This document shows positions 37,076-46,549 of a stretch of DNA of 64,000 nt, piece by piece. Both the position numbers and the translations under genes were made by a program. Positions within the stretch are counted from its first letter, which is position 1, and each line of letters opens with the position of its first letter. Origin of the DNA: Clostridia bacterium (GTDB lineage: Bacteria; Bacillota; Clostridia; Lachnospirales; Anaerotignaceae); NCBI GenBank assembly GCA_009929735.1, contig RZZU01000007.1, positions 27,077 to 91,076 on the forward strand, in the 5' to 3' direction. Under the pieces are notes generated by a model that saw only the letters and a list, made by a program, of their open reading frames with translations, was not told the DNA's origin and did no database searches.

Positions 37076-38203
37076 ATGACATTGCCGAAAATGCTTTTGA
37101 AAAAAGAAGAAGAAGTAATTTTCCGCTTGCGAGCTTTATTTGAGCGGTTTGGTTATAAAAAATATAAAATGAGTAAGTTTGAGGAATATGATTTTTATGC
37201 GGAGAACAGAAATTTTCTAAGCAGTGAAAATATACTGACCTTTAGCGGTTTGGATGGAAAGCTTTTAGCACTTAAGCCAGATGTAACCCTTTCTATTGTA
37301 AAAAATACAAAAGGGAGTTATGCAATTCCCGAACGGGTTTACTATAATGAAAATGTTTACCGTGTCAGAAAAGGGGCAGGAGAATTTAAAGAAATTATGC
37401 AGGTTGGGCTGGAGTACATTGGTGAGGTAGACCGCTATGCTACCTTGGAGGTCATCCGTTTGGCACAAAAAAGTCTGGAAATTGTCAGCGACGATTATAT
37501 TATGGATATTTCCCATATGGGATTTGTGATGGGCATGATTGAGGAATTAGGCTTAAGCAATGCCCAGAATGAAGCTCTTTTAAAGGGAATTAGCGAGAAA
37601 AATGCCCACAGTATTCAGGCACTTTGCGAGAAATATAACATAAAAGAAGAATTGAAAAATGCTTTGATTGAAATGGCATCAATTTATGGTACGATGGAAG
37701 AAAGCTTGCCAAAGGCGAAAGCCCTCTGTCTGAACAAAAAAATGGAGCAGGCTTTGGAGGAGCTGGAGGCTGTTTTTTCTGCCCTTAGGGCAAATGGGGG
37801 CGGTGAAAATCTGAAGCTGGATTTCTCGGTTGTAAACGGCATGGATTATTATAATGGTATTATTTTTCAAGGCTTTATTTACGGTGTGCCTAGCAGCATT
37901 CTTTCCGGCGGAAGATATGATAAATTGGTGCAAAAATTAGGGAAAAACAGCGATGCCATTGGCTTTGCCGTTTATTTGGACTTATTGGAGCGTTACGAAA
38001 ACCGCCAAAAGGAATATGATACGGATATTCTTTTGCTTTATGAAGAAAAAACAGATACTGCGGCTTTGCTAAAGGCTGTTGAAATGCTGACCGATAATGG
38101 GCAAAGTGTAATGGTGCAAAAGCAGAATAACCAAATGGTGAAATATAGACAACTTTGGAGTATGAAGGAGAGGGGGCTTGAAATCATTGCAGAAAATGAT
38201 TAA
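37076..38203 (+). CDS. hisZ: ATP phosphoribosyltransferase regulatory subunit
   Basis: 375 residues, a class II histidyl-tRNA synthetase paralog. Motif 2-like VYYNENVYRVRKGAGEFKEIMQVGLEYIG and motif 3-like SGGRYDKLVQKLG are recognisable, but the anticodon-binding domain and full synthetase length are missing. HisZ binds short-form HisG and gives it activity and histidine feedback. GGAGG precedes the ATG; first gene of the operon. Confidence 0.93.
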   Translation: MTLPKMLLKKEEEVIFRLRALFERFGYKKYKMSKFEEYDFYAENRNFLSSENILTFSGLDGKLLALKPDVTLSIVKNTKGSYAIPERVYYNENVYRVRKGAGEFKEIMQVGLEYIGEVDRYATLEVIRLAQKSLEIVSDDYIMDISHMGFVMGMIEELGLSNAQNEALLKGISEKNAHSIQALCEKYNIKEELKNALIEMASIYGTMEESLPKAKALCLNKKMEQALEELEAVFSALRANGGGENLKLDFSVVNGMDYYNGIIFQGFIYGVPSSILSGGRYDKLVQKLGKNSDAIGFAVYLDLLERYENRQKEYDTDILLLYEEKTDTAALLKAVEMLTDNGQSVMVQKQNNQMVKYRQLWSMKERGLEIIAEND

Positions 38204-38825
38204 TATTGCCTTGCCAAAGGGCAGACTAGGCGAAAAGGCATATGGTGTATTTGAAAAGATCGGCTATGGCTGCCCCTCTATTCGTGAAACAAACCGTAAG
38301 CTGATTTTTGAAAATGAAGAAAACGGCGTTCGTTATTTTTGGGTAAAGCCCTCCGACGTGGCAGTTTATGTGGAACGTGGCGTTGCCGATGTTGGGGTTG
38401 TGGGGAAGGATATTTTGCTTGAGCAATCCTCCGATGTTTATGAATTGCTAGACCTTGGCATGGGGAAATGCCGCATGGCGGTGGCTGGTAAAAAGGGCGG
38501 TCGCATAGATACAGACCGTACCCTTCGGGTAGCTACAAAATTCCCCAATATTGCAAGGGATTATTATAGAAAGCAAAGCTTGGAAATTGAAATTATTGAG
38601 CTTCACGGTTCCATTGAAATTGCCCCGATTCTGGGAATGTCCGATGTGATTGTGGATATTGTGGAAACGGGAACCACCCTATTGGAGAATAACCTGGAGC
38701 CTTGGGAGGACATTGTTCCAATCAGTGCAAGGTTGATTGCAAACAAAGCCAGCTATAAATTTTTAAATGCGCCGATTCGGCAAATGTGTGAAAAAATGAA
38801 TGAGGTCATTACAAAGAAATCCTGA
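38178..38825 (+). CDS. hisG: ATP phosphoribosyltransferase catalytic subunit (short form)
   Basis: 215 residues with the start used here, or 209 from the ATG at 38196. It condenses ATP and PRPP in the first step of histidine synthesis. INIALPKGRLGEKAY opens the protein, and the PRPP-binding loop is DIVETGTTL. It lacks the C-terminal regulatory domain and therefore needs HisZ. The TTG at 38178 has AAGGAG seven bases upstream, while the family-like ATG at 38196 has no good site and would rely on coupling with hisZ, which it overlaps. Confidence 0.94.
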   Translation: MKSLQKMINIALPKGRLGEKAYGVFEKIGYGCPSIRETNRKLIFENEENGVRYFWVKPSDVAVYVERGVADVGVVGKDILLEQSSDVYELLDLGMGKCRMAVAGKKGGRIDTDRTLRVATKFPNIARDYYRKQSLEIEIIELHGSIEIAPILGMSDVIVDIVETGTTLLENNLEPWEDIVPISARLIANKASYKFLNAPIRQMCEKMNEVITKKS

Positions 38826-38834
38826 GGTGATACC

Positions 38835-40118
38835 ATGATAAAACTGTATACTTATAATGAGATAAGCATAGACGAAATTTTTTCCCGTTCAGAAGAAAAA
38901 AATGAGATTGCCGATGTGGTTGAAAAAATGATTGCGGCGGTTCGGCAAAAAGGGGATGCGGCTTTACGGGAATATAGTGAGCGTTTTGACGGAGCGGCTT
39001 TGGAGGATATGGAAGTTTCTGCCGAGGAAATGCAAGCGGCGTATGACGCTGTGGATCAAGAATTTCTTTTGGTTTTGGAGGAAGCGGCAGCGCATATTCG
39101 GGGGTATCATCAAAATCAAAAGCGTACGGATTTGGTTTATACGCCAAGAGAGGGCGTTATTTTGGGACAAAGGGTTACACCCCTTGACAGAGTTGGATTA
39201 TATGTTCCGGGAGGAACGGCAAACTATCCCTCAACGGTGTTGATGAATGGTATTCCAGCAAAGTTGGCAGGGGTAAAAGAAATCATTATGGTAACACCTG
39301 CAAAGGGCGGCAAAATAAATTCCGATGTTTTGGCGGCGGCAAAAATTGCAGGGGTTGATCGGGTTTTCAAAATCGGCGGTGCACAGGCAATCGCCGCTTT
39401 GGCATATGGAACCGAAACCATTCCAAGCGTGGATAAAATTGTTGGGCCCGGGAATGCCTTTGTTGCAGAAGCGAAAAAACAGGTTTTCGGCAAGGTTTCC
39501 ATTGATATGATTGCAGGACCAAGTGAAATTTTGGTGATTGCCGACGGGCAGTCGGAGGCGGCGGTTGTGGCGGCGGATATGCTTTCACAGGCGGAGCATG
39601 ACACCATGGCAAGCGCAGTTTTGGTAACGGACAGCAAGGAGCTGGCAGAGGCGGTTTCTGCGTGCTTGGAAGTGCAAATTCCCCTTTTGCCAAGAAAAGA
39701 AATCGCAAGAAAATCCATTGACGACAACGGGAAAATCATTCTGGCGGAAAGCATCCAAGAAGCAATCGAGATTGCAAATCAAATTGCACCCGAGCATTTG
39801 GAATTGTGCGTAGACAACCCTTTTGATTATTTGGCGGACATTCGTCATGCAGGCTCTATCTTTTTAGGGAGAAATGCGCCCGAGGCGTTGGGCGATTATT
39901 TTTCAGGCACAAACCATACCTTGCCTACGGGGGGAACGGCAAGATTTGCAAGCCCCCTATCAGTTGATGATTTTGTAAAAAAATCCTCCTTTACTTATTA
40001 CACAAAAGAGGCATTGGCAAAAGAGGCAGAAAAAATCAATATGTTTGCCCAAAGGGAAGGTTTGGCTGCCCATGGGAAATCTGCCATGATACGTTTTGAA
40101 AGGGAGGCGGAAAAATGA
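38835..40118 (+). CDS. hisD: Histidinol dehydrogenase
   Basis: 427 residues. Oxidises histidinol to histidine in two NAD-dependent steps. Family motifs: LYVPGGTANYPSTVLMN, AGPSEILVIAD, SQAEHDTMA (zinc ligands), APEHLEL, and GTNHTLPTGGTARF. Length is typical. Nine bases after hisG and overlapping hisC by four bases. Confidence 0.96.
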   Translation: MIKLYTYNEISIDEIFSRSEEKNEIADVVEKMIAAVRQKGDAALREYSERFDGAALEDMEVSAEEMQAAYDAVDQEFLLVLEEAAAHIRGYHQNQKRTDLVYTPREGVILGQRVTPLDRVGLYVPGGTANYPSTVLMNGIPAKLAGVKEIIMVTPAKGGKINSDVLAAAKIAGVDRVFKIGGAQAIAALAYGTETIPSVDKIVGPGNAFVAEAKKQVFGKVSIDMIAGPSEILVIADGQSEAAVVAADMLSQAEHDTMASAVLVTDSKELAEAVSACLEVQIPLLPRKEIARKSIDDNGKIILAESIQEAIEIANQIAPEHLELCVDNPFDYLADIRHAGSIFLGRNAPEALGDYFSGTNHTLPTGGTARFASPLSVDDFVKKSSFTYYTKEALAKEAEKINMFAQREGLAAHGKSAMIRFEREAEK

Positions 40119-41179
40119 GCCGTTTTTTAAGTCCAAGATTTGCTGCTTTAGAGGCATACACCCCGGGGGAGCAGCCAAGAGATCAGCAATATATCAAGTT
40201 AAATACCAATGAATCCCCTTATCCGCCCTCACCCGAGGTAATTGAGCGGGTAAGTGCCGAAGAAGTCAAGCGGTTGAATTTATACCCCGATCCGGAGGGC
40301 AAAAACTTAAAAGAAAAGCTTGCCAAGCTGTATGGTGTAGAAAAAGAAAATATTTTTCTCTCCAATGGCTCCGATGATATTTTAAATTTTGCCTTTATGG
40401 CGTTTTGCGATGGGGAAAGAGGAGCGGCGTTTCCAGAAATCAGCTACGGGTTTTATCCGGTTTATGCCGATTTATACCATATTCCGCATATGAAACTTCC
40501 GCTTATGGAGGATTTTTCAATCAATTATAAGGATTATTGCAATATCAATAAAATGGTTGTGATTGCCAATCCAAACGCACCCACGGGAATGGAAATCGGA
40601 TTATTTGAGATTGAAGAAATTTTGAAATCCAATCCAAATCATGTTGTTTTGATTGACGAGGCTTATGTGGATTTTGGCGGAACCTCTGCGGTTGGGCTTG
40701 TAGAAAAATATCCCAATTTGTTGGTTTCTATGACCTATTCAAAATCCCGTTCCATGGCAGGGGCAAGACTTGGTTTTGCCATCTCATCCAAAGAAATCAT
40801 TGGGGATTTGGAAAAAATAAAGTTTTCCACCAACCCCTATAATATTAACCGCCTGACCTTGGCGGCAGGGGAAGCGGCGGTGGACAGTGACGCTTATTAT
40901 CGAGAAAATGCAAAGAAAATCATGGCTACCCGTGGAAAAACAGTAAACAAATTAAAGGATTTAGGCTTTACGGTTTTGGATTCAAAAGCAAACTTTATTT
41001 TTGCAAAAAATCCGAAAATTTCGGGTGGAGATTTCTATGCAGAATTGAAGAGAAAAGGCGTTTTGGTACGTCACTTTGAAAAAGCTAAAATTCGGGAGTT
41101 TGTGAGAATTACAATTGGAACGGAAGAGCAAATGGAGGTATTTTTGCAGAAAACCTTAGAGGTTTTAGGGAAACACTGA
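40115..41179 (+). CDS. hisC: Histidinol-phosphate aminotransferase
   Basis: 354 residues, fold-type I PLP enzyme. LNTNESPYPPSP near the N-terminus, LSNGSDDIL, NPNAPTG, DEAYVDF, the PLP lysine in TYSKSRSMAGARLGFA, and a C-terminal VRITIGT arginine. ATGA overlap with hisD. A 99-base gap with a fresh AGGAGG site follows before hisB. Confidence 0.96.
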   Translation: MSRFLSPRFAALEAYTPGEQPRDQQYIKLNTNESPYPPSPEVIERVSAEEVKRLNLYPDPEGKNLKEKLAKLYGVEKENIFLSNGSDDILNFAFMAFCDGERGAAFPEISYGFYPVYADLYHIPHMKLPLMEDFSINYKDYCNINKMVVIANPNAPTGMEIGLFEIEEILKSNPNHVVLIDEAYVDFGGTSAVGLVEKYPNLLVSMTYSKSRSMAGARLGFAISSKEIIGDLEKIKFSTNPYNINRLTLAAGEAAVDSDAYYRENAKKIMATRGKTVNKLKDLGFTVLDSKANFIFAKNPKISGGDFYAELKRKGVLVRHFEKAKIREFVRITIGTEEQMEVFLQKTLEVLGKH

Positions 41180-41278
41180 TTTTACGGAAGGTGCGCAGGT
41201 AATCGTGGAAATTTATAGATTAGACAAGCGCAAGGAGTGAAGCAGCCTTTTTCTTAGACAAAAGACAGGAGGATTTCC

Positions 41279-41866
41279 ATGGGAAACAGCGAAATTACAA
41301 GAAAAACAGGGGAAACAGCAATTCAGCTTTCCCTTTCTCTATATGGTACAGGCAAAAGTGAGATTTCCACCGGATGTGGGTTTTTGGATCATATGCTGAC
41401 CCTTTTTGCAAAGCATGGACGGTTTGACCTTACGGTGGCTTGCGAAGGGGATACCTATGTGGATGACCATCATTCCGTGGAGGATATTGGCATTTGCTTA
41501 GGTATGGCATTTGCCGAGGCACTGGGAAGCGGTGCAGGAATCACAAGATATGGACATATTATCTTGCCCATGGATGAGGCTCTGCTTTTGGCGGCGGTGG
41601 ACATTTCTGGGCGTGGGCATTTGGAGTATGATTTGCAGATCCCTACGGAAAAAGTTGGTACTTTTGATACGGAGCTGGTGGAGGAATTTTTTATCGCCTT
41701 TACCAGAAAAAGCAATATGACCTTGCACATTAAGCAGTTGGCAGGGAATAATTCTCACCATATCATCGAGGGGGCGTTTAAGGCAGTTGCCCGTTGTCTG
41801 AATACGGCGGTAACGATTCAGGAAGCTTATCGGGATGAAATTCCTTCTACGAAAGGGGTGCTGTAA
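41279..41866 (+). CDS. hisB: Imidazoleglycerol-phosphate dehydratase
   Basis: 195 residues, monofunctional dehydratase without the phosphatase domain of enterobacteria. The two metal-binding motifs HHSVEDIG (about 63-70) and NNSHHIIEGAFKA (about 158-170) and the early GCGFLDHML are intact. It abuts hisH directly. Confidence 0.96.
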   Translation: MGNSEITRKTGETAIQLSLSLYGTGKSEISTGCGFLDHMLTLFAKHGRFDLTVACEGDTYVDDHHSVEDIGICLGMAFAEALGSGAGITRYGHIILPMDEALLLAAVDISGRGHLEYDLQIPTEKVGTFDTELVEEFFIAFTRKSNMTLHIKQLAGNNSHHIIEGAFKAVARCLNTAVTIQEAYRDEIPSTKGVL

Positions 41867-42493
41867 ATGATAGCAATCGTGGATTATGGCGTAGGCAATT
41901 TATTTTCTCTGAAAAGTTCTTTGGGTGTGATTGGGGCAGAGGTGCAGGTCACAGGGGATTCAGAGGTTCTTCGCAGCAGCGATAAAATTATACTTCCCGG
42001 TGTTGGTGCATTTGAGGATGCCATTGGAAAGCTTCGAGAAACTGGCTTGGACAAGGTGATTTTGGAGGAAGCGAAAAAAGGAAAGCCGCTTCTTGGCATT
42101 TGCTTGGGAATGCAGATGTTGTTTGAAAAAAGCTATGAGTACGGTGATCATGAAGGTTTAGGGCTGATTGAAGGCAGTGTGAAGCCCATCGCCCCTGTGA
42201 TTGGCAAGGGTTTAAAGGTTCCCCATATTGGGTGGAATGCTTTGGTTTTTTCCAAGGAACGGGAAAAGAGCGTATTATACCGCTATTTGGAGGAAGGGGA
42301 ATGTGTTTATTTTGTACATTCCTATGCGGCGATGGATTGCAGTATGGCGGTAACGGCAACGGCGGAATATGGCGTAATGCTGACGGCATCCGTTGAGAAA
42401 GAGAATGTTTATGGTACACAATTTCATCCTGAAAAAAGCGGTGAGGTGGGACTGAAAATATTGAAGGCATTCTGTGAATTGCAAAAGACTTAA
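41867..42493 (+). CDS. hisH: Imidazole glycerol phosphate synthase, glutaminase subunit
   Basis: 208 residues, class I glutamine amidotransferase. Nucleophile Cys in LGICLGMQML (about 78-87), with the His-Glu pair in FHPEKSGE near the end; PGVGAF forms the oxyanion strand. It supplies ammonia to HisF. The start codon follows the hisB stop immediately. The stop codon TAA is followed without a gap by the tandem repeat. Confidence 0.95.
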   Translation: MIAIVDYGVGNLFSLKSSLGVIGAEVQVTGDSEVLRSSDKIILPGVGAFEDAIGKLRETGLDKVILEEAKKGKPLLGICLGMQMLFEKSYEYGDHEGLGLIEGSVKPIAPVIGKGLKVPHIGWNALVFSKEREKSVLYRYLEEGECVYFVHSYAAMDCSMAVTATAEYGVMLTASVEKENVYGTQFHPEKSGEVGLKILKAFCELQKT

Positions 42494-42819
42494 GACCTTG
42501 GGCGTTGCCCAAACCTACCCGCTTTTTGAAAAAAGCGGGGCAAAAACTTTTATAGAAAACCGTGGGGTCACGGTTTAAAAAAGGGGTCAAGGGAGAACCT
42601 CCCTTGTGGGGAGTTGGGACAAAGCCCCAAGGTCTTAGGCTTTTAGGCTTAAAAAAGACCTTGGGCGTTGCCCAAACCTACCCGCTGTTTGAAAAAAGCG
42701 GGGCAAAAACTTTTATAGAAAACCGTGGGGTCACGGTTTAAAAAAGGGGTCAAGGGAGGCTCTCCCTTGTGGGGAATTGGGGCAAAGCCCCAAGGTCTTA
42801 GGTTTTTAGGTTTTAGCGA
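42494..42819. repeat. Two tandem copies of a 163-nt hairpin-rich repeat inside the his operon
   Basis: Copy one runs 42494-42656 and copy two 42657-42819, differing at only a small number of bases. Each begins GACCTTGGGC and ends near GCCCCAAGGTC, so each has inverted ends. Inside lie hairpins CCCGCTTTTTGAAAAAAGCGGG, AAACCGTGGGGTCACGGTTT and an AGGGAG...CTCCCT stem. None is followed by a good T tract on the plus strand. It occupies the whole hisH-hisA gap, which is otherwise absent in compact his operons. No protein is supported within it. Confidence 0.95.
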
Positions 42820-42837
42820 AAAGAAAGGGAGGAATTT

Positions 42838-43563
42838 ATGAAGCTTTTTCCTGCGATTGATATTATAGAAGGATGTGCCGTAAGGCTTGTAAAAGGGGAT
42901 TATGCCCAGAAAACAGTGTACAGCACCCAGCCTGTTTTGGTGGCAAAGACCTTTGCCCAAGCTGGTGCTAATTACTTGCATTTAGTGGATTTGGAGGGAG
43001 CAAAGGACGGCAGCACTCCGAATTTGGAAGTTATTCGAGAAATTGTGAAGGAAAGCGGACTACAGGTTGAAGTAGGTGGTGGAATCCGCTCGGAGGAAAC
43101 CATTCAAAAATATTTGGCGGCAGGTGTTTTTCGTGTAATTTTAGGCACAGCGGCAGTTCAAAATCCTGATTTTTTAAAGGAAATGGTGCAAAAATACGGA
43201 GAAAAAATTGCCGTTGGCGTGGATATTAAGGATGGAATGGTAGCTGTCAAAGGTTGGACTGAGCTTTCTCAGGAAAGCTGCTTTCATTTTTGTGAAAAGC
43301 TTGAAAGAATTGGCGTCAAAACCATTATTTGTACCGATATTTCTAAGGATGGCTCGCTTGCAGGTACAAACTTGGCGCTATACAAAGAAATGTCTGAAAA
43401 ATTCAGCGTGGATATTGTCGCCTCGGGCGGCGTAACCACCTTGGAGGATGTTGCTCAATTACAAAAAATGAGCCTTTATGGAGCAATTTTGGGGAAAGCC
43501 TTGTATACAGGGAATATTGATTTAAAGCAGGCTATTGATTTCACAAAGGGGGCAAGCTTATGA
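42838..43563 (+). CDS. hisA: ProFAR isomerase
   Basis: 241 residues, TIM barrel of the HisA/HisF family. Phosphate-binding motifs GGGIRS (about 81-86) and ASGGVTTLED (about 200-209); the catalytic aspartates are in FPAIDI (Asp8) and CTDISKDG. It isomerises the Amadori aldose ProFAR to PRFAR. GGGAGG stands before the ATG; overlaps hisF by four bases. Confidence 0.95.
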   Translation: MKLFPAIDIIEGCAVRLVKGDYAQKTVYSTQPVLVAKTFAQAGANYLHLVDLEGAKDGSTPNLEVIREIVKESGLQVEVGGGIRSEETIQKYLAAGVFRVILGTAAVQNPDFLKEMVQKYGEKIAVGVDIKDGMVAVKGWTELSQESCFHFCEKLERIGVKTIICTDISKDGSLAGTNLALYKEMSEKFSVDIVASGGVTTLEDVAQLQKMSLYGAILGKALYTGNIDLKQAIDFTKGASL

Positions 43564-44318
43564 TTACAAAAAGAATTATCCCTTGCTTGGATGTAAGAAA
43601 TGGACGGGTGGTAAAGGGCGTTAACTTCGAAGGACTTGCCGACGTATCCTCCCCTGTAGCCTTAGGAAAATTTTATAGCGACAACGGCGCAGATGAGCTG
43701 GTTTTTTATGATATTACCGCTTCCACAGAGGGACGGGGATTATTTACTGATATTTTACGAGAGGTTGCTTCGCAAATTTTTATTCCCCTAACCGTTGGGG
43801 GCGGGATCAATACCCTTGAGGATTTTGACCGTGTCTTAAAATGTGGTGCCGATAAGGTAAGTGTAAATTCTGGCGCAATCAAAAATCCTAGCCTTATTTT
43901 GGATGCGGCAAAAAAATACGGAGATCAATGCGTGGTTCTTTCTGTTGACATGAAGAGAGTGGACGGGAAATTTATGGTTTTCGCCAAAGGCGGCAGAGAA
44001 AACACAGGGATGGAAGCACTCAGCTGGATTAAGCGCTGCGAAAAAATGGGCGCAGGGGAAATTGTGGTAAACAGCATTGATACCGATGGGGTGAAAAAGG
44101 GCTTTGACTTGGAAATGCTTGAGGCGGTTTGTGAGCTTGTATCCGTACCTGTGATTGCGTCAGGCGGAGCCGGTTGTGTTCAAGATTTTGTTGACTTATT
44201 TCATGCTTTGCCCAAGGTAGATGCGGGCTTGGCTGCATCCATTTTCCATTTTGGTGAGGTTGCCATTCCAGATTTGAAAAAAAGTTTGGCGGAAAATAAT
44301 ATTATTGTTAGAAGATAA
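43560..44318 (+). CDS. hisF: Imidazole glycerol phosphate synthase, cyclase subunit
   Basis: 252 residues, TIM barrel. RIIPCLDVRNGRVVKG opens the protein, with the catalytic Asp11, GGGINTLED, SVNSGAIKNP, NSIDTDGVKKG carrying the second catalytic aspartate, and ASGGAG. Uses ammonia from HisH to form imidazole glycerol phosphate and AICAR. Confidence 0.96.
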   Translation: MITKRIIPCLDVRNGRVVKGVNFEGLADVSSPVALGKFYSDNGADELVFYDITASTEGRGLFTDILREVASQIFIPLTVGGGINTLEDFDRVLKCGADKVSVNSGAIKNPSLILDAAKKYGDQCVVLSVDMKRVDGKFMVFAKGGRENTGMEALSWIKRCEKMGAGEIVVNSIDTDGVKKGFDLEMLEAVCELVSVPVIASGGAGCVQDFVDLFHALPKVDAGLAASIFHFGEVAIPDLKKSLAENNIIVRR

Positions 44319-44330
44319 AGGAGAAAAACC

Positions 44331-44981
44331 ATGCTGAATATTGAGGAATTGAAATTTGACGAAAAAGGGCTGATTCCTGCGGTGGTGGTCGATGCAAAAA
44401 CCAAAAAGGTATTGACACTAGCTTATATGAATCGGGAAAGCCTGCAAATCAGCCTTGAGGAAGGCAGAACTTGCTTTTGGTCAAGATCCAGACAGGAGCT
44501 GTGGCGCAAGGGGGAAACTTCGGGCAATGTACAACAGATTATTTCGATTACTGCCGATTGTGATATGGATGCATTGACGGTTGAGGTTAATAAGAATGGC
44601 CCGGCCTGCCATTTGGGCGAGGATTCCTGTTTTCATAACCCTGTTTTTATAAAGGAGGGCAGCCATAATTTTTCAATGGATAGCTTGATGGAGTTGATTG
44701 AGGCCAGAAGGGCAGAAAAAAAACAAGGCTCCTATACCACATATTTATTTGAAAAGGGCTTAGATAAGATTTTGAAAAAAATCGGGGAAGAAGCAACGGA
44801 AGTTATTATCGCAGCCAAGTCTGCGGATAAAAATGAAACAGTTTATGAAATTGCGGATTTGGCATATCATGTCATGGTGCTTATGGCTGAAACGGGTATT
44901 TCTTTGGATGAGATACGGGAGGAGCTGGCGTCACGCCACGTGATTGACCATAAGGTGAAGCAGGAGAAGATGACAAAATGA
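44331..44981 (+). CDS. hisIE: Bifunctional phosphoribosyl-AMP cyclohydrolase / phosphoribosyl-ATP pyrophosphatase
   Basis: 216 residues fusing HisI (about 1-105: [32 protein letters not shown]) with HisE (about 115-216: [35 protein letters not shown]). It carries out steps two and three. The cysteines for zinc ([18 protein letters not shown]) are present. 12 bases after hisF and four-base overlap with the next gene. Confidence 0.95.
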   Translation: MLNIEELKFDEKGLIPAVVVDAKTKKVLTLAYMNRESLQISLEEGRTCFWSRSRQELWRKGETSGNVQQIISITADCDMDALTVEVNKNGPACHLGEDSCFHNPVFIKEGSHNFSMDSLMELIEARRAEKKQGSYTTYLFEKGLDKILKKIGEEATEVIIAAKSADKNETVYEIADLAYHVMVLMAETGISLDEIREELASRHVIDHKVKQEKMTK

Positions 44982-45814
44982 TTCCCAAAATGAATTTTCA
45001 TACCCATACTACCTTTTGTGATGGGAAAAACACGGCAGAGGAAATGGTTCTGGCGGCGTTAGAAAAAGGATTTGCAGCACTTGGCTTCAGCGGACACAGC
45101 TATACTTATTTTGACGAAAGCTATTGCATGAGTAAGGATGGCGTAAAGGCATATCAAAAGGAAATTGAGCGGCTGAAGGAAGTGTATGCAGGAAAAATTG
45201 CTCTTTATTGTGGCGTTGAACAGGATTTTTATTCCGAAGAGCCTGTTTCTGGATTTGAATATGCCATTGGCTCCGTACATTATATCAAAAAAAATGGGAA
45301 GCTTTTAGCGGTTGATGAAGCTGCGGAAATTATGGAAAAGGATATTCAGGAGCAGTTTGGCGGTGATCCATATGCCTATGCAAAGGTATATTTTGAAACA
45401 GTGGCAGAGGTTTTGAAAAAAAACAAGGCTGACATCATTGGTCATTTTGATTTGTTGACTAAATTTAATGAAAAAAATCTCTTTTTTGATACAAAGGATC
45501 GTCGTTATTGTGCGTATGCAATCAGCGCAATAGAAGCTTTAATTGCATATGATAGGCCCTTTGAAATCAATACAGGGGCGATTTACCGTGGATTGCGCAG
45601 CGAAGCCTATCCTTCCGTTGAGTTTTTAAAAGAAATCAACAAAAGGGGTGGGAAAATAATTCTGTCTAGTGACAGCCATGATTGCATTTCATTAGGTTAC
45701 CGTTTTGAAAAAGTGGCTCGGGTGGCTTTGGAAATCGGCTTTTCTTCTACATTGATTTGGACACCGCAAGGCTTTGAGGAAGTTGAATTGAAGGAAAGAA
45801 ATTCATTGTTTTGA
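44978..45814 (+). CDS. hisJ: Histidinol-phosphatase of the PHP family
   Basis: 278 residues. PHP metal motifs: [13 protein letters not shown] at the N-terminus, [22 protein letters not shown], and LSSDSHD near the end. It removes phosphate from histidinol phosphate, completing the pathway together with hisZGDCBHAFIE. Named hisK in B. subtilis. ATGA overlap with hisIE. Confidence 0.93.
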   Translation: MIPKMNFHTHTTFCDGKNTAEEMVLAALEKGFAALGFSGHSYTYFDESYCMSKDGVKAYQKEIERLKEVYAGKIALYCGVEQDFYSEEPVSGFEYAIGSVHYIKKNGKLLAVDEAAEIMEKDIQEQFGGDPYAYAKVYFETVAEVLKKNKADIIGHFDLLTKFNEKNLFFDTKDRRYCAYAISAIEALIAYDRPFEINTGAIYRGLRSEAYPSVEFLKEINKRGGKIILSSDSHDCISLGYRFEKVARVALEIGFSSTLIWTPQGFEEVELKERNSLF

Positions 45815-45991
45815 AAAAACAAAACGAATATGTTTCTAGAGAGTAGGCTTAGCGGTGGAAAATATTTGCACACTACAAAAAGGTTCTTTAGGGGCTGTAT
45901 TATATAAAAAATATATTTGATTTGTATTTTGACTTGCAACCGTGTGTAAATCATAAAAAAACGATATTTCAAAAGGAATATAATCATTTAT

Positions 45992-46038
45992 AAAGGTGCT
46001 GAAAATGCTGATAAATCAGTTTTTCAGCACCTTTTGCA
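45992..46038 (+). terminator. Probable terminator of the his operon
   Basis: A 14-bp stem AAAGGTGCTGAAAA/TTTTCAGCACCTTT (45992-46005 with 46021-46034). The T run after it is short. It stands 178 bases past hisJ. Confidence 0.7.
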
Positions 46039-46457
46039 GTCATACCATTGGGCAGTCTGGAAAAGGCTGCCGATGTGATAAAATCATTCATCTTCGTTCC
46101 GGCAGCAACTTCACAGTATAAAGCCAATTGTTATTGTTTAACTTTAATTTCGCAAATCGATTTCACATGAAGCTTGATGAAAATCATTCGAAAAAAGGAG
46201 AACCAGAGAGTTTGTTTGATTTTTATTGAAAAATTAGGAGGATGAAAACCGTGCGATAAGTTATAATGATTGAAAAACATCCTTGGCGGCAACAGCGCAG
46301 ATTCTTCAACTGAAAGAATAAGCGATGAGAGATCAAAGCAAGCACAATAGACGGCCATTCGATCAAGATAATTAAAATAGATTTTAAAGCAGATTTCCAG
46401 AGATGATTCTCCCGCAAAAAGAGGTTGCATTGTGACGAAAAAAATCCAACTCCAGGC
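46039..46457. other. Intergenic region without a supported gene
   Basis: About 420 bases before the gpx promoter. Minus-strand frames of 139 and 81 codons exist but have no ribosome sites and no family resemblance. The sequence may be decayed coding DNA. Confidence 0.5.
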
Positions 46458-46486
46458 TTGACAAACACAATTAAATTGTGTACAAT
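46458..46486 (+). promoter_or_regulatory. gpx promoter with an embedded OhrR-type operator
   Basis: TTGACA (46458-46463) and TACAAT (46481-46486) with a 17-base spacer. The spacer is almost wholly the perfect palindrome ACACAATTAAATTGTGT (46465-46481), which closely matches the known B. subtilis OhrR box TACAATTAAATTGTA. Bound repressor would cover the promoter. The ohrR-like gene lies just downstream. Confidence 0.8.
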
Positions 46487-46549
46487 AAGATTGTAATAAA
46501 TTAAAAAAGAAACTTAATGAATAATAATATAATAATGGAGGGATACACA

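Noticed and set aside
41988..42590. 200-codon minus-strand frame running from the hisH gene into the repeat
   Set aside because: It lies opposite hisH, lacks a ribosome site, and part of its peptide is just the repeat read in translation; the same peptide recurs in the second copy.
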